Assembly: GCA_021834945.1 (NCBI GenBank)
Contig: JAKBRA010000018.1
Span: 1-15,595 of the forward strand
Direction of reading: 5' to 3'
Origin: Nanobdellota archaeon
GTDB lineage: Archaea; Nanoarchaeota; Nanoarchaeia; Parvarchaeales; Parvarchaeaceae
DNA length: 15,595 bases
How positions within the stretch are numbered: position 1 is the stretch's first letter; each line of letters begins with the position of its first letter. Of the stretch, positions 5,712-12,203 are shown piece after piece. The position numbers were made by a program, and so were the translations under genes. The notes under the pieces were generated by a model. The model saw nothing but the letters and a program-made list of their open reading frames with translations, was not told where the DNA came from and searched no databases.

Positions 5712-6836
5712 TCAGTCACGTCGCTTTCCATACTTTAATGCAATATCCCTCAATGTGAATGCACTTGGTTTTATTATCCTTCTTTTCGTTAGATTATCAA
5801 AACCGATGACTCCGAAGTTCTTGTCATAGCCGAAGTTCCATTCAAAGTTATCCAAGAAAGACCAATGAAGATATCCCATTACCGGTATGCCGCTTCTTTT
5901 CACTTTCATGAGCTCCGAGAAATGCTCGTTGATGAATTTTATTCTGTATTTTTCATCCAGCGTGTCCACCCCATTTTCCGTTATCATGACAGGTTTTTTG
6001 AAAAGTTTGTATTCCCTTTCCACTATTTTTCCAAGGCCTTCCGGGTCCACGAACCAGATTTTTTTCCTGTTTTTGTTTATCTTTGAAGTCAAAAACCGCA
6101 TTGCATCGATGGTCTTGTAATAATTTACCCCTATAAAATCGAATCTAGTCTGAATCAAAGGCCTTTGATTAAACAGATAGTCGAGGAATCTTGTTATTGG
6201 ATAAAAAATGGCGTCGCTCTTGAACTCCATAAAATTGTTTGCAAACGATACTGTGTAACCATTGGCCTTCAGCATGTCATACACCTGGTTATGCAGCAGA
6301 AGTATGTTGTTTAGTACTTTGTTGAACATCAAGTAAGATCTTCTAAACGGGGGATATTCCCTTGACAAGTAAGCCTTCGATGCGTATATTACCGGTTCGT
6401 TTATTGTAAGGACATATTTAACGTCAAGGTCGTTTTTCAGCAAAGAGTTAACGTATTTTACAAAATAAGTAAAGTTTTCCCTTCTTTCAAAGCCATGGAT
6501 GTTGTAAAGCCATAAAGGCAGGGTATAATGCCATAGAGTCGGTATCGGCTCTATGCCCGCGTTTTTTAGTTCTTTTATGAGGGACTTGTAATGTTTTATT
6601 GCACCCATGTTTATTATCCCTGGGGAAGGCATGACTCTAGAAAAATTTATCTCAAACCTATAGGCATTCAAGTGTAAGTTTTTCATTATCTGGATGTCTT
6701 TCTTGTAATATTTGTACTGCATGCATCCGCTTCCTGATTTATAAGGAAGCCTTCTATTGGTTTCAAAATGCCACCAGTCGGTATTTCTGTCGTTTCCCTC
6801 TATCTGGTGTGCAGAACTGGAAGTTCCTATCAGCAT
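5712..6836 (-). CDS. Short GH1 beta-glycosidase
   Basis: A 374-residue retaining beta-glycosidase of family GH1, about 60-100 residues shorter than usual archaeal members. It begins at the family's own N-terminal strand (MLIGTSSSAHQIEG). Sugar-site residues are visible in order: Gln11, His103 in LWHYTLP, Asn146-Glu147 in TINEP (acid/base), Tyr239 in GVNYY, Glu287 in ITENG (nucleophile), Trp325, and Glu332-Trp333 in DNFEW. The -1 subsite is therefore complete and a gluco- or galacto-type sugar is likely. No signal peptide, so cytosolic. The start at 6836 shares its A with the stop of the upstream glycosyltransferase (TGATG) and has a GGAGG site seven bases before it. Third gene of a flippase-GT-GH1 operon. 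It could trim or transfer sugars on a glycolipid (plant SFR2 is a GH1 transglycosylase), but plain hydrolysis is equally possible. Confidence 0.88.
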   Translation of the reverse strand: MLIGTSSSAHQIEGNDRNTDWWHFETNRRLPYKSGSGCMQYKYYKKDIQIMKNLHLNAYRFEINFSRVMPSPGIINMGAIKHYKSLIKELKNAGIEPIPTLWHYTLPLWLYNIHGFERRENFTYFVKYVNSLLKNDLDVKYVLTINEPVIYASKAYLSREYPPFRRSYLMFNKVLNNILLLHNQVYDMLKANGYTVSFANNFMEFKSDAIFYPITRFLDYLFNQRPLIQTRFDFIGVNYYKTIDAMRFLTSKINKNRKKIWFVDPEGLGKIVEREYKLFKKPVMITENGVDTLDEKYRIKFINEHFSELMKVKRSGIPVMGYLHWSFLDNFEWNFGYDKNFGVIGFDNLTKRRIIKPSAFTLRDIALKYGKRRD

Positions 6837-7942
6837 CAGCTCTCCTCCAGTACTTTTTTGTACATTTCTTCCAATTTTTTTATAATTACTTTTTCTTCGC
6901 ATTCCTTCGTATCTTTGTAAGCGTTGTTTGTATCAATCCTTTCCCATTTCATGTTTTCTATGATGCTTGTAAGGTCCCTTTCATCTTTGAATTGCAGCGT
7001 GTTTCTTTTCACTACGTCGGGCAATTCTCCTTTTTTGTATGTTATGACCGGTATCCTGCACCTCTTGGCTTCCATTATAGGCATGCCGAATCCTTCCCAC
7101 AGAGACGGAAAAACGAACACATCAAATGAGTTATACATCTTTACGGTGTCGTTTGCATGGCCGAAATATTTTATTCTCTTGTCATCAGATATGTCAAATG
7201 GCAGCTTAGCCCCGTACAGATGCAGTTCGAATTTTTCAGATTTCACTTTTTTGAACGCCTTCACTAAAACTTCTGCATTTTTGTTGTAGGCATAACTGCT
7301 TAGATGGCCTATCACTATTTTTCCCCTCTTGTTTTTTTCGCGCGTTTTCCTGAAGTTTTCCCCGACTATGTTGTAGATTACGGATATCTTTGACGGCTCG
7401 ACCCCCAAATTTATAAGGTCTCTACGCGTGTTTTCGCTTACGCACAATAAGTGATCCGCATTTTTTATGGCAAGGACAAGCCCTCTTTTCTCCATTACAT
7501 GCACAAATCTATTCATTGCCTTTACCGGGAGCGATAAATACCCCTTTGACGCAGCTTTGTTTATGTAGTTGTCTATTCCTATCTTAGGTATTTTCTTGAA
7601 CATATCCAGGTCATGTATAGATACTACCTGCTTTGCTTTAATGTTGAATATCGGTTTCAAAAATAAGCTAGAGACGAATACCCCAGGTGACATGTAATGT
7701 ATTATGTCAGGCTTGCCTTTTGTCCGGCTATCTGCCAAATCGCTTTTCAAAGTAACTGTTCTGCTCGTTTTGTTAACCATGTCAAACAGCTTCTTGCTGG
7801 ACAGGCTATACGCCATTGCGTCCATGTCTCTAGCGTATTTTTTCAGGCCCTTGTAAGTCAGTATTCCGTGTTCTATTATCCCCAGACCGCTTCTTGGCGC
7901 AAAACTAACCGATACAAGTAAGACTTTCATTCTGTCTGTCAT
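6836..7942 (-). CDS. GT4-type glycosyltransferase (GT-B fold)
   Basis: A 368-residue retaining glycosyltransferase of the GT1/GT4 superfamily, cytosolic or peripheral on the membrane. The N-terminal acceptor domain starts MKVLLVSVSFAPRSGLGIIEHG with the glycine-rich loop. The linker region has the donor-domain entry KIVIGHLSSYAYNKNAEVLV (208-227), where families of this kind usually read VGR..xxKN. The hallmark FPSLWEGFGMPIMEA (278-292) has the EX7E pair Glu283 and Glu291 that contacts the donor sugar-nucleotide. The start codon overlaps the flippase stop as ATGA, so the two are translationally coupled; an alternative ATG at 7930 would drop four residues. It is followed by the overlapping GH1 gene. 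Donor and acceptor are unknown; a role in assembling a lipid-linked or cell-surface glycan is inferred from the operon. Confidence 0.88.
   Translation of the reverse strand: MTDRMKVLLVSVSFAPRSGLGIIEHGILTYKGLKKYARDMDAMAYSLSSKKLFDMVNKTSRTVTLKSDLADSRTKGKPDIIHYMSPGVFVSSLFLKPIFNIKAKQVVSIHDLDMFKKIPKIGIDNYINKAASKGYLSLPVKAMNRFVHVMEKRGLVLAIKNADHLLCVSENTRRDLINLGVEPSKISVIYNIVGENFRKTREKNKRGKIVIGHLSSYAYNKNAEVLVKAFKKVKSEKFELHLYGAKLPFDISDDKRIKYFGHANDTVKMYNSFDVFVFPSLWEGFGMPIMEAKRCRIPVITYKKGELPDVVKRNTLQFKDERDLTSIIENMKWERIDTNNAYKDTKECEEKVIIKKLEEMYKKVLEES
6844..6848 (-). promoter_or_regulatory. Internal ribosome-binding site for the GH1 gene
   Basis: GGAGG within the last codons of the glycosyltransferase gene, seven bases before the GH1 ATG at 6836. 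It fixes this start and rules out the longer reading frame back to 6902. Confidence 0.6.
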
Positions 7943-8892
7943 ATCTTTTTACTGTATTTATCTAAGTTTATAACTCCCATAGTTAAATATCCTACAATCG
8001 TAACTAAAAACGTGTTAAACAACCTAAATATTATCAAAGATGCAAGTGCCAGCACCCCTGGCACGTTAAATATTACCATAAACGCCACCAATGACACGTC
8101 TTCCGTTCCTATGCCTGCTGGCAGCATCGATATCCCGCCTATAGTTACGGAAACTGTGAATATGAATATGCCTGTCAAAAGGGAAATGTTCACGTTAAAA
8201 GCGGCAAGTATAAAAACCAGCAATAAGGATTCAGCTATCAGAGAAGGTATAAACAAAAACATGCCGGAGATGAAATACCTCTGCGCCATCAAACCCCTTT
8301 GCTTCCTCATACCCTCCAGGTATTTTAGCCCTTTTTTTATTGTTTTGGAGGCCTTCGCCCACTTATGATTGTTTACTAAAGACGTAAGTTTTTTGTAAGG
8401 CGATTCGAACCCGAGTATTGTGATGAAAACGTACGATACCGCAAATATAAAAAGAAGATAAAGTATGAACTTTGATAACAATATCGAAGATACAAGTGCG
8501 AGTAATATGGCCGACATTCCACCGGCGGTGCCCAAGAATATCATTATACTGACGGAAAAGAACCTTGCATCTTTCTTGAAGTTATCAAGCTTTCTCAGAG
8601 GAATAAACTGGCCGACTCCTGCACCCCCCATACCCAAGCCGAAAAATGCATACATGATAAGAAAGCTTTTAATTATCGGCAGTTTGACATTAACTTTTTT
8701 AAGGGTCAATTCCCATGGAAGGAACTTCAGCGCGGTGAACAATACCCATGCAAGAAGTATATAAGGTATGTAACTTATCCTTATTCTGCCCAAGTCGTTT
8801 ATTGCCTGCGACAGGTTGTAATTTAACAAAAAATAGAGCAAGAATACTACTAGAATGACGGTTAATATGGTGTTTTCTATCTTTTTTTGCAT
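7939..8892 (-). CDS. Flippase-like membrane protein (LPG-synthase TM / UPF0104 domain)
   Basis: A 317-residue integral membrane protein of the lysylphosphatidylglycerol-synthase transmembrane family, the domain also found at the C-terminus of AglD-type glycosylation proteins. Around eight hydrophobic segments are visible (about 8-25, 42-59, 74-94, 111-135, 140-160, 208-230, 237-254, 268-307). The family signature is clear: GGISMLPAGIGTEDVSLVAF (252-271), followed by a segment ending IIFRLFNTFL (287-296). The basic loop at 165-205 would face the cytosol. Such proteins are thought to move or handle lipid-linked substrates; no aminoacyl-transferase domain is attached, so it is not MprF itself. 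First gene of the flippase-GT4-GH1 operon, overlapping the next gene by ATGA. A TATA box 26 bp before the ATG implies a leaderless mRNA. Family good, precise role inferred. Confidence 0.83.
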   Translation of the reverse strand: MQKKIENTILTVILVVFLLYFLLNYNLSQAINDLGRIRISYIPYILLAWVLFTALKFLPWELTLKKVNVKLPIIKSFLIMYAFFGLGMGGAGVGQFIPLRKLDNFKKDARFFSVSIMIFLGTAGGMSAILLALVSSILLSKFILYLLFIFAVSYVFITILGFESPYKKLTSLVNNHKWAKASKTIKKGLKYLEGMRKQRGLMAQRYFISGMFLFIPSLIAESLLLVFILAAFNVNISLLTGIFIFTVSVTIGGISMLPAGIGTEDVSLVAFMVIFNVPGVLALASLIIFRLFNTFLVTIVGYLTMGVINLDKYSKKI

Positions 8893-8913
8893 TAGTTTAA
8901 TAGAAAATCCTGA

Positions 8914-8921
8914 TTAAAATA
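8914..8921 (-). promoter_or_regulatory. TATA box of the flippase-GT-GH1 operon
   Basis: TATTTTAA on the minus strand, centred at 8917.5, 25-26 bp upstream of the ATG at 8892. The operon thus has its own promoter rather than reading on from the 101-residue gene upstream. Confidence 0.5.
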
Positions 8922-8936
8922 GCTAACATAAGCGGT

Positions 8937-9242
8937 TTAGCCGGCAGTAATCATATCGGCGGTAAACGTAGTCACGATTATTTCCTTTTGGTTGAGGTCT
9001 TTTGCCAGCTTTTTTACTTCTTTCAAGAATCTGGGGTTTCTGGCAAACTTCATGTTTTTTTCGTACCTTTCTATGGTAAAACTCTCCCTTGCCTTGCCTT
9101 TCCATACACCTTTTGTCTTATACACAGTATAGCCAGAAGGAAAAATGTTGTCTGCCCATTCGTATATTTTGCGCATGGCAGCGCTTTCCCTTTTTATGTT
9201 TTTGTCCATTTCGAAATGTATTTTCACAACCAGTGTCTTCAT
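8937..9242 (-). CDS. Unrecognised 101-residue protein
   Basis: I do not recognise this protein with confidence. It is a soluble alpha/beta-looking chain: strand KTLVVKIHFEM, helix KRESAAMRKIYEWADNI (17-33), then FPSGYTVYKTKGVWKGKARE (34-53), strand SFTIERYEK, a basic helix (71-83) and the strand KEIIVTTFTADMI (86-98). The FPxGxTV..xGxW....E order resembles DUF3574-like proteins, a weak similarity seen by eye. A frame on the same strand (8923-9105) is open too, but it lacks a promoter-placed start and looks like a shadow. The ATG at 9242 has a TATA-like box about 25 bp upstream, and the gene is divergent from gatC with 71 bp shared. It lies upstream of the glycan operon but probably outside it. 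Confidence 0.65.
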   Translation of the reverse strand: MKTLVVKIHFEMDKNIKRESAAMRKIYEWADNIFPSGYTVYKTKGVWKGKARESFTIERYEKNMKFARNPRFLKEVKKLAKDLNQKEIIVTTFTADMITAG

Positions 9243-9261
9243 TTTCTATGATATGCATCCC

Positions 9262-9271
9262 TTTATTTAAT
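9262..9271 (-). promoter_or_regulatory. TATA-like box of the 101-residue protein gene
   Basis: ATTAAATAAA on the minus strand, centred near 9267, about 25 bp before the ATG at 9242. It lies in the divergent promoter region shared with gatC. Confidence 0.45.
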
Positions 9272-9284
9272 ATTTATCAATGTC

Positions 9285-9294
9285 AATAATTATA
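9285..9294 (+). promoter_or_regulatory. TATA-like box of the gatCAB-aspS operon
   Basis: AATAATTATA centred at 9289, about 25 bp before the gatC ATG at 9314. It predicts a leaderless start for the whole four-gene transcript; it sits some 20 bp from the divergent promoter, so the two may compete for TBP/TFB. Confidence 0.5.
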
Positions 9295-9313
9295 ATGTTG
9301 TAATGGTTTATAC

Positions 9314-9586
9314 ATGGAAAAGCAGGAGTTTTATAGGCTGTTGAAGGTAGCGAGGGTAGAGCTGGACGAAAGAGAAGTAGAGTCCATAGAAAAAGACATA
9401 AATGACATATTAGCATTCTTCGATAAACTTGAAAGCATATCTTTAGAAGATGAAAAGATGGCCTTTCACTCCGTGGAGATACCGGAAAAACTCAGATCCG
9501 ATGTGGCAGATAACAAAGACAAATTAAATAACGTTTTTTACAATGGAGAAAGCTACAGGTTTTACTTTTTAGGGCCTAGAATATGA
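9314..9586 (+). CDS. gatC: Asp/Glu-tRNA amidotransferase subunit C
   Basis: A 90-residue GatC, close to the family's usual 90-100. GatC wraps around and stabilises GatA and joins it to GatB in the GatCAB complex that amidates Asp-tRNA(Asn) or Glu-tRNA(Gln). The typical N-terminal helix pair is present: LLKVARVELDEREVESIEKD (9-28) followed by INDILAFFDKLESI (29-42). The belt-like segment between 49 and 66 (MAFHSVEIPEKLRSDVAD, where families usually read xxRxDxV) and a C-terminal FLGPRI (85-90, usually VPRV or VPKV) complete it. First gene of the gatCAB-aspS operon; the stop overlaps the gatA start as ATGA, so the two subunits are translationally coupled. Recognition rests on both sequence and position. 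Confidence 0.85.
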   Translation: MEKQEFYRLLKVARVELDEREVESIEKDINDILAFFDKLESISLEDEKMAFHSVEIPEKLRSDVADNKDKLNNVFYNGESYRFYFLGPRI

Positions 9587-10911
9587 CAAGCAAGTTCCTT
9601 CAGCTGGAAAAGGCAGAGTACGCAAAACTTGTAGAACAACTAAAGAAAGAAAACGAAAGACTAAACGCCTTTAATTTTATAGACGAGACGGAGAAAGACG
9701 GAAAGATAATCAGCGTAAAGGACAACATTTGCGTCAAGGGAATGCCGGCTACAGCTTCTTCCAGAATATTACATGGCTACGTTCCTGGCTTTAATGCCAC
9801 GGTTGTTGATAGACTTGAAAAAAGCGGCTTTTCAGTGGTGGGCAAGACAAACATGGACGAATTCGGGTTCGGGAGCTTCGGTTTAAATTCCGAACATCCA
9901 GCAAAGAACCCGTTTGATGAAGATTACGTTGCAGGAGGCTCCAGTTCCGGGAGCGCAGTCGCGACTGCAGTTATGAAAAACCACGTTTCTATAGCCGAAT
10001 CAACGGGCGGATCCATTTCTGCGCCTGCTGCTTTTTGCGGGGTTGTCGGCTTAACTCCTACGTATGGCGTAATGTCAAGGTACGGACTGATAGACTATGC
10101 AAGCTCCTTAGACAAAATAGGCTTTATCGGAAAGAGCGCAGACAACATAAGAGACGTAATGGAAAAGACCGTCGGCGGCGATGAGAAGGACACAACTTCC
10201 CTTTCAAAGCACATCTCGAACGAAAATCCCCGCAGACTGTATGTTGTTGATAACCTGATGGATGGCGTAGACGAGGGGGTAAAGGACAGATTTGAAGAGC
10301 TTCTTAGCAAACTGTCGTCAATGGGGTACACGGTAGAGCACATAAGCATAGAATACCTAGAATATTCCGTTCCAGCCTACTATATATTATCAATGTCGGA
10401 AGCGTCAACCAACCTAGCAAAATACCAGGGGTTTAAATATGGGTTCAAAGTAAAGGATTTTTCGCTTAATTACAACGATTTTTTCATGTCTGCAAGAAAG
10501 CAATTCGGAAAGGAAGCAAAAAGGAGGGTTATACTGGGAACGTTTATAAGGAGCAAAAGCATCAAGCAAAAATATTATGAAAAATCGCTTGCACTCAGGC
10601 GTTCCATAATAGACAAGATGAAGAAAATCTTAGAAAATGGGTTTATAATAACACCCACCATGCCGATATTTACCCCCAAGATAAACGAAGTAAGCGACAT
10701 AAATCCAGTGGAAGCATATTCAATGGACATGCTTACAGTGCCGCCAAACCTCTGCGGCTTTCCGCACATGTCTTTCCCATATTTTTACGAAAAAGGCATG
10801 CCGCTGGGAGCACAGGTAATAACCGACCACTTTAATGACTATTCTCTCCTGGACTTCTTATCTGAATGGGAAAAAGACTTCAAGTATAGATTCAAAAAGG
10901 AGGTCGGCTGA
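9583..10911 (+). CDS. gatA: Asp/Glu-tRNA amidotransferase subunit A (glutaminase)
   Basis: A 442-residue amidase-signature enzyme that releases ammonia from glutamine for GatB; families run 450-490, so it is a little short. The Lys-cisSer-Ser triad is present: Lys46 in SVKDNI, Ser120 in AGGSSSGSA, and nucleophile Ser144 in STGGSIS, with the family's exact 24-residue spacing between the two serines. The next segment, FCGVVGLTPTYGVMSRYGLI (151-170), and the C-terminal DMLTVPPNLCGFP (382-394) are typical. Two near-invariant residues are changed: the Asp of DTGGS is Ser140 and the Arg of GGSIR is Ser146. The rest of the active site looks intact, so it may work with an altered network. Second gene of the operon, ATGA-coupled to gatC, one base before gatB's ATG. 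Confidence 0.9.
   Translation: MTSKFLQLEKAEYAKLVEQLKKENERLNAFNFIDETEKDGKIISVKDNICVKGMPATASSRILHGYVPGFNATVVDRLEKSGFSVVGKTNMDEFGFGSFGLNSEHPAKNPFDEDYVAGGSSSGSAVATAVMKNHVSIAESTGGSISAPAAFCGVVGLTPTYGVMSRYGLIDYASSLDKIGFIGKSADNIRDVMEKTVGGDEKDTTSLSKHISNENPRRLYVVDNLMDGVDEGVKDRFEELLSKLSSMGYTVEHISIEYLEYSVPAYYILSMSEASTNLAKYQGFKYGFKVKDFSLNYNDFFMSARKQFGKEAKRRVILGTFIRSKSIKQKYYEKSLALRRSIIDKMKKILENGFIITPTMPIFTPKINEVSDINPVEAYSMDMLTVPPNLCGFPHMSFPYFYEKGMPLGAQVITDHFNDYSLLDFLSEWEKDFKYRFKKEVG
10899..10904 (+). promoter_or_regulatory. Ribosome-binding site of gatB
   Basis: GGAGGT inside the last codons of gatA, eight bases before the ATG at 10913. It fixes the gatB start; the open frame reaching back to 10835 is not used. 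Confidence 0.7.
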
Positions 10912-10912
10912 T

Positions 10913-12199
10913 ATGAAAATAGGGCTGGAAGTGCACGTCGCATTGCCTACCAAAACAAAGCTTTTCTGTTCTGACTTAGCGTATGAGAACCAGGAAGAGC
11001 CGAATTCAAACGTCTGCCCCGTATGCTTGGGCCTGCCGGGCTCAAAGCCGGTTTTGAATCAAAGGGCGCTGGAGATATCCACCAACATAGCTAATGCATT
11101 GAACTGTAAAATAAGCGAAAGGACTTGGTTTGTGAGAAAAGTATATTTTTATCCTGATCTGCCAAAAGGGTATCAGATAACGCAGTTAGACGGGGCCATA
11201 GGAACAAACGGATATGTGGCAGTACATGGCAAAAAAATAAGGATAAGGAGAGTGCAGATAGAAGAAGACCCTGCGAGAATAACGCGGGAAAAAGATTATT
11301 CGCTTATAGATTTCAATAGATCCGGAGTGCCGTTGAACGAGATAGTGACGGAGCCGGACATATTCAGCTTAGAAGAATTGAAGGATTTCATAGACGAGCT
11401 TAGAAGCATACTTTATTATCAAGGGATTAATATAAACCAGGAATTGAAAACGGATCTTAACATATCCTTGGCTGAAACTAGGGTTGAGATTAAGAACGTT
11501 ACGGGAGTAAGAAATTTAATTGCAGCCGCCGAGTACGAGATAGCAAGGCAGTCTGAACTCATTAAAAGCGGCAAGAAGATAGCCGCGGAAACGAGGGCAT
11601 ACAAAGAGGATTCAAATGAAACAGTGTCTTCAAGAGAAAAGGAGACTGAGGAAGAATATGGCTTTACATTTGAACCGGATTTAACGTTTTATGATACTAC
11701 TCGCATAACGATTCAAAAGCCGATTATAGCAAGCACTGTCGCCGCGGATTTGGCAAATAAAAACGACTACGGCGAAAAAACGATAAGAGAGTTGATTCTT
11801 TTCAATAGAAGGAATCTTTCGCTGTTAAGCAGCATAAAGAAAGAGGAATTTAAGGATGGAGTTTCATTAATAGAAAAATTCGCTTCTTTTGGAATAGATG
11901 ATTATTCGGAGAAAGAATTCAAGGACATGCTTAAACATGATGTTAGCTCCATTGAAAAGTCCGATTTTATGTTCATGCTTGGAAGGGAAAAGAAGCCGGA
12001 GCAGAAGGCTGGCAAACCGGAGATAGAGGCAGGTATAAAGGAAATGCTTTCTTCTGACAGGGGTTTAATGGAAAGAGGCCTTAAGGACGAAAAAGCAATG
12101 AGTTTCATGATAGGAAAGATAAAGGAAAAGTACCACGTAACTGGAAAGGAAGCCGCAGATTTTATAAGGAAAGTAATAAAAAGCATGTCAAATAATTGA
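10913..12199 (+). CDS. gatB: Asp/Glu-tRNA amidotransferase subunit B (kinase/amidotransferase)
   Basis: A 428-residue GatB, shorter than the usual 470-480. It activates the side-chain carboxylate of the mischarged tRNA with ATP and amidates it with ammonia channelled from GatA. The cradle domain is recognisable: GLEVHV (4-9), PNSNVCPVCLGLPG (30-43), YFYPDLPKGYQITQLDG (78-94), QIEEDPARI (115-123), DFNRSGVPLNEIVTEPD (133-149), TDLNIS (180-185) and EIKNV (192-196). The helical and YqeY-like tail ends in AADFIRKVIKSM. It is divergent at several places: the usual SLRxDxN reads ELKTDLN, the DYRYFPEPDL stretch reads EEYGFTFEPDL, and the first zinc pair FCxC is FCSD (Cys19, then Cys35 and Cys38 kept). 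Metal binding could still be by three Cys plus Asp21. The operon partners make it GatB rather than GatE. Confidence 0.88.
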   Translation: MKIGLEVHVALPTKTKLFCSDLAYENQEEPNSNVCPVCLGLPGSKPVLNQRALEISTNIANALNCKISERTWFVRKVYFYPDLPKGYQITQLDGAIGTNGYVAVHGKKIRIRRVQIEEDPARITREKDYSLIDFNRSGVPLNEIVTEPDIFSLEELKDFIDELRSILYYQGININQELKTDLNISLAETRVEIKNVTGVRNLIAAAEYEIARQSELIKSGKKIAAETRAYKEDSNETVSSREKETEEEYGFTFEPDLTFYDTTRITIQKPIIASTVAADLANKNDYGEKTIRELILFNRRNLSLLSSIKKEEFKDGVSLIEKFASFGIDDYSEKEFKDMLKHDVSSIEKSDFMFMLGREKKPEQKAGKPEIEAGIKEMLSSDRGLMERGLKDEKAMSFMIGKIKEKYHVTGKEAADFIRKVIKSMSNN

Positions 12200-12203
12200 T
12201 GAT

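Noticed and set aside
6837..6902. Longer GH1 reading frame with 22 extra N-terminal codons
   Set aside because: It lies wholly inside the glycosyltransferase gene, is basic and unlike GH1, and the ATG at 6836 has a GGAGG site and starts at the family's own N-terminus.
8923..9105. 60-codon minus-strand frame
   Set aside because: It overlaps the 101-residue gene on the same strand, has no promoter-placed start, and its product is highly basic and unstructured.
10835..10912. Upstream extension of the gatB frame
   Set aside because: It overlaps the gatA C-terminus, and the ATG at 10913 has a GGAGGT site eight bases before it and begins the conserved KIGLEVH strand.
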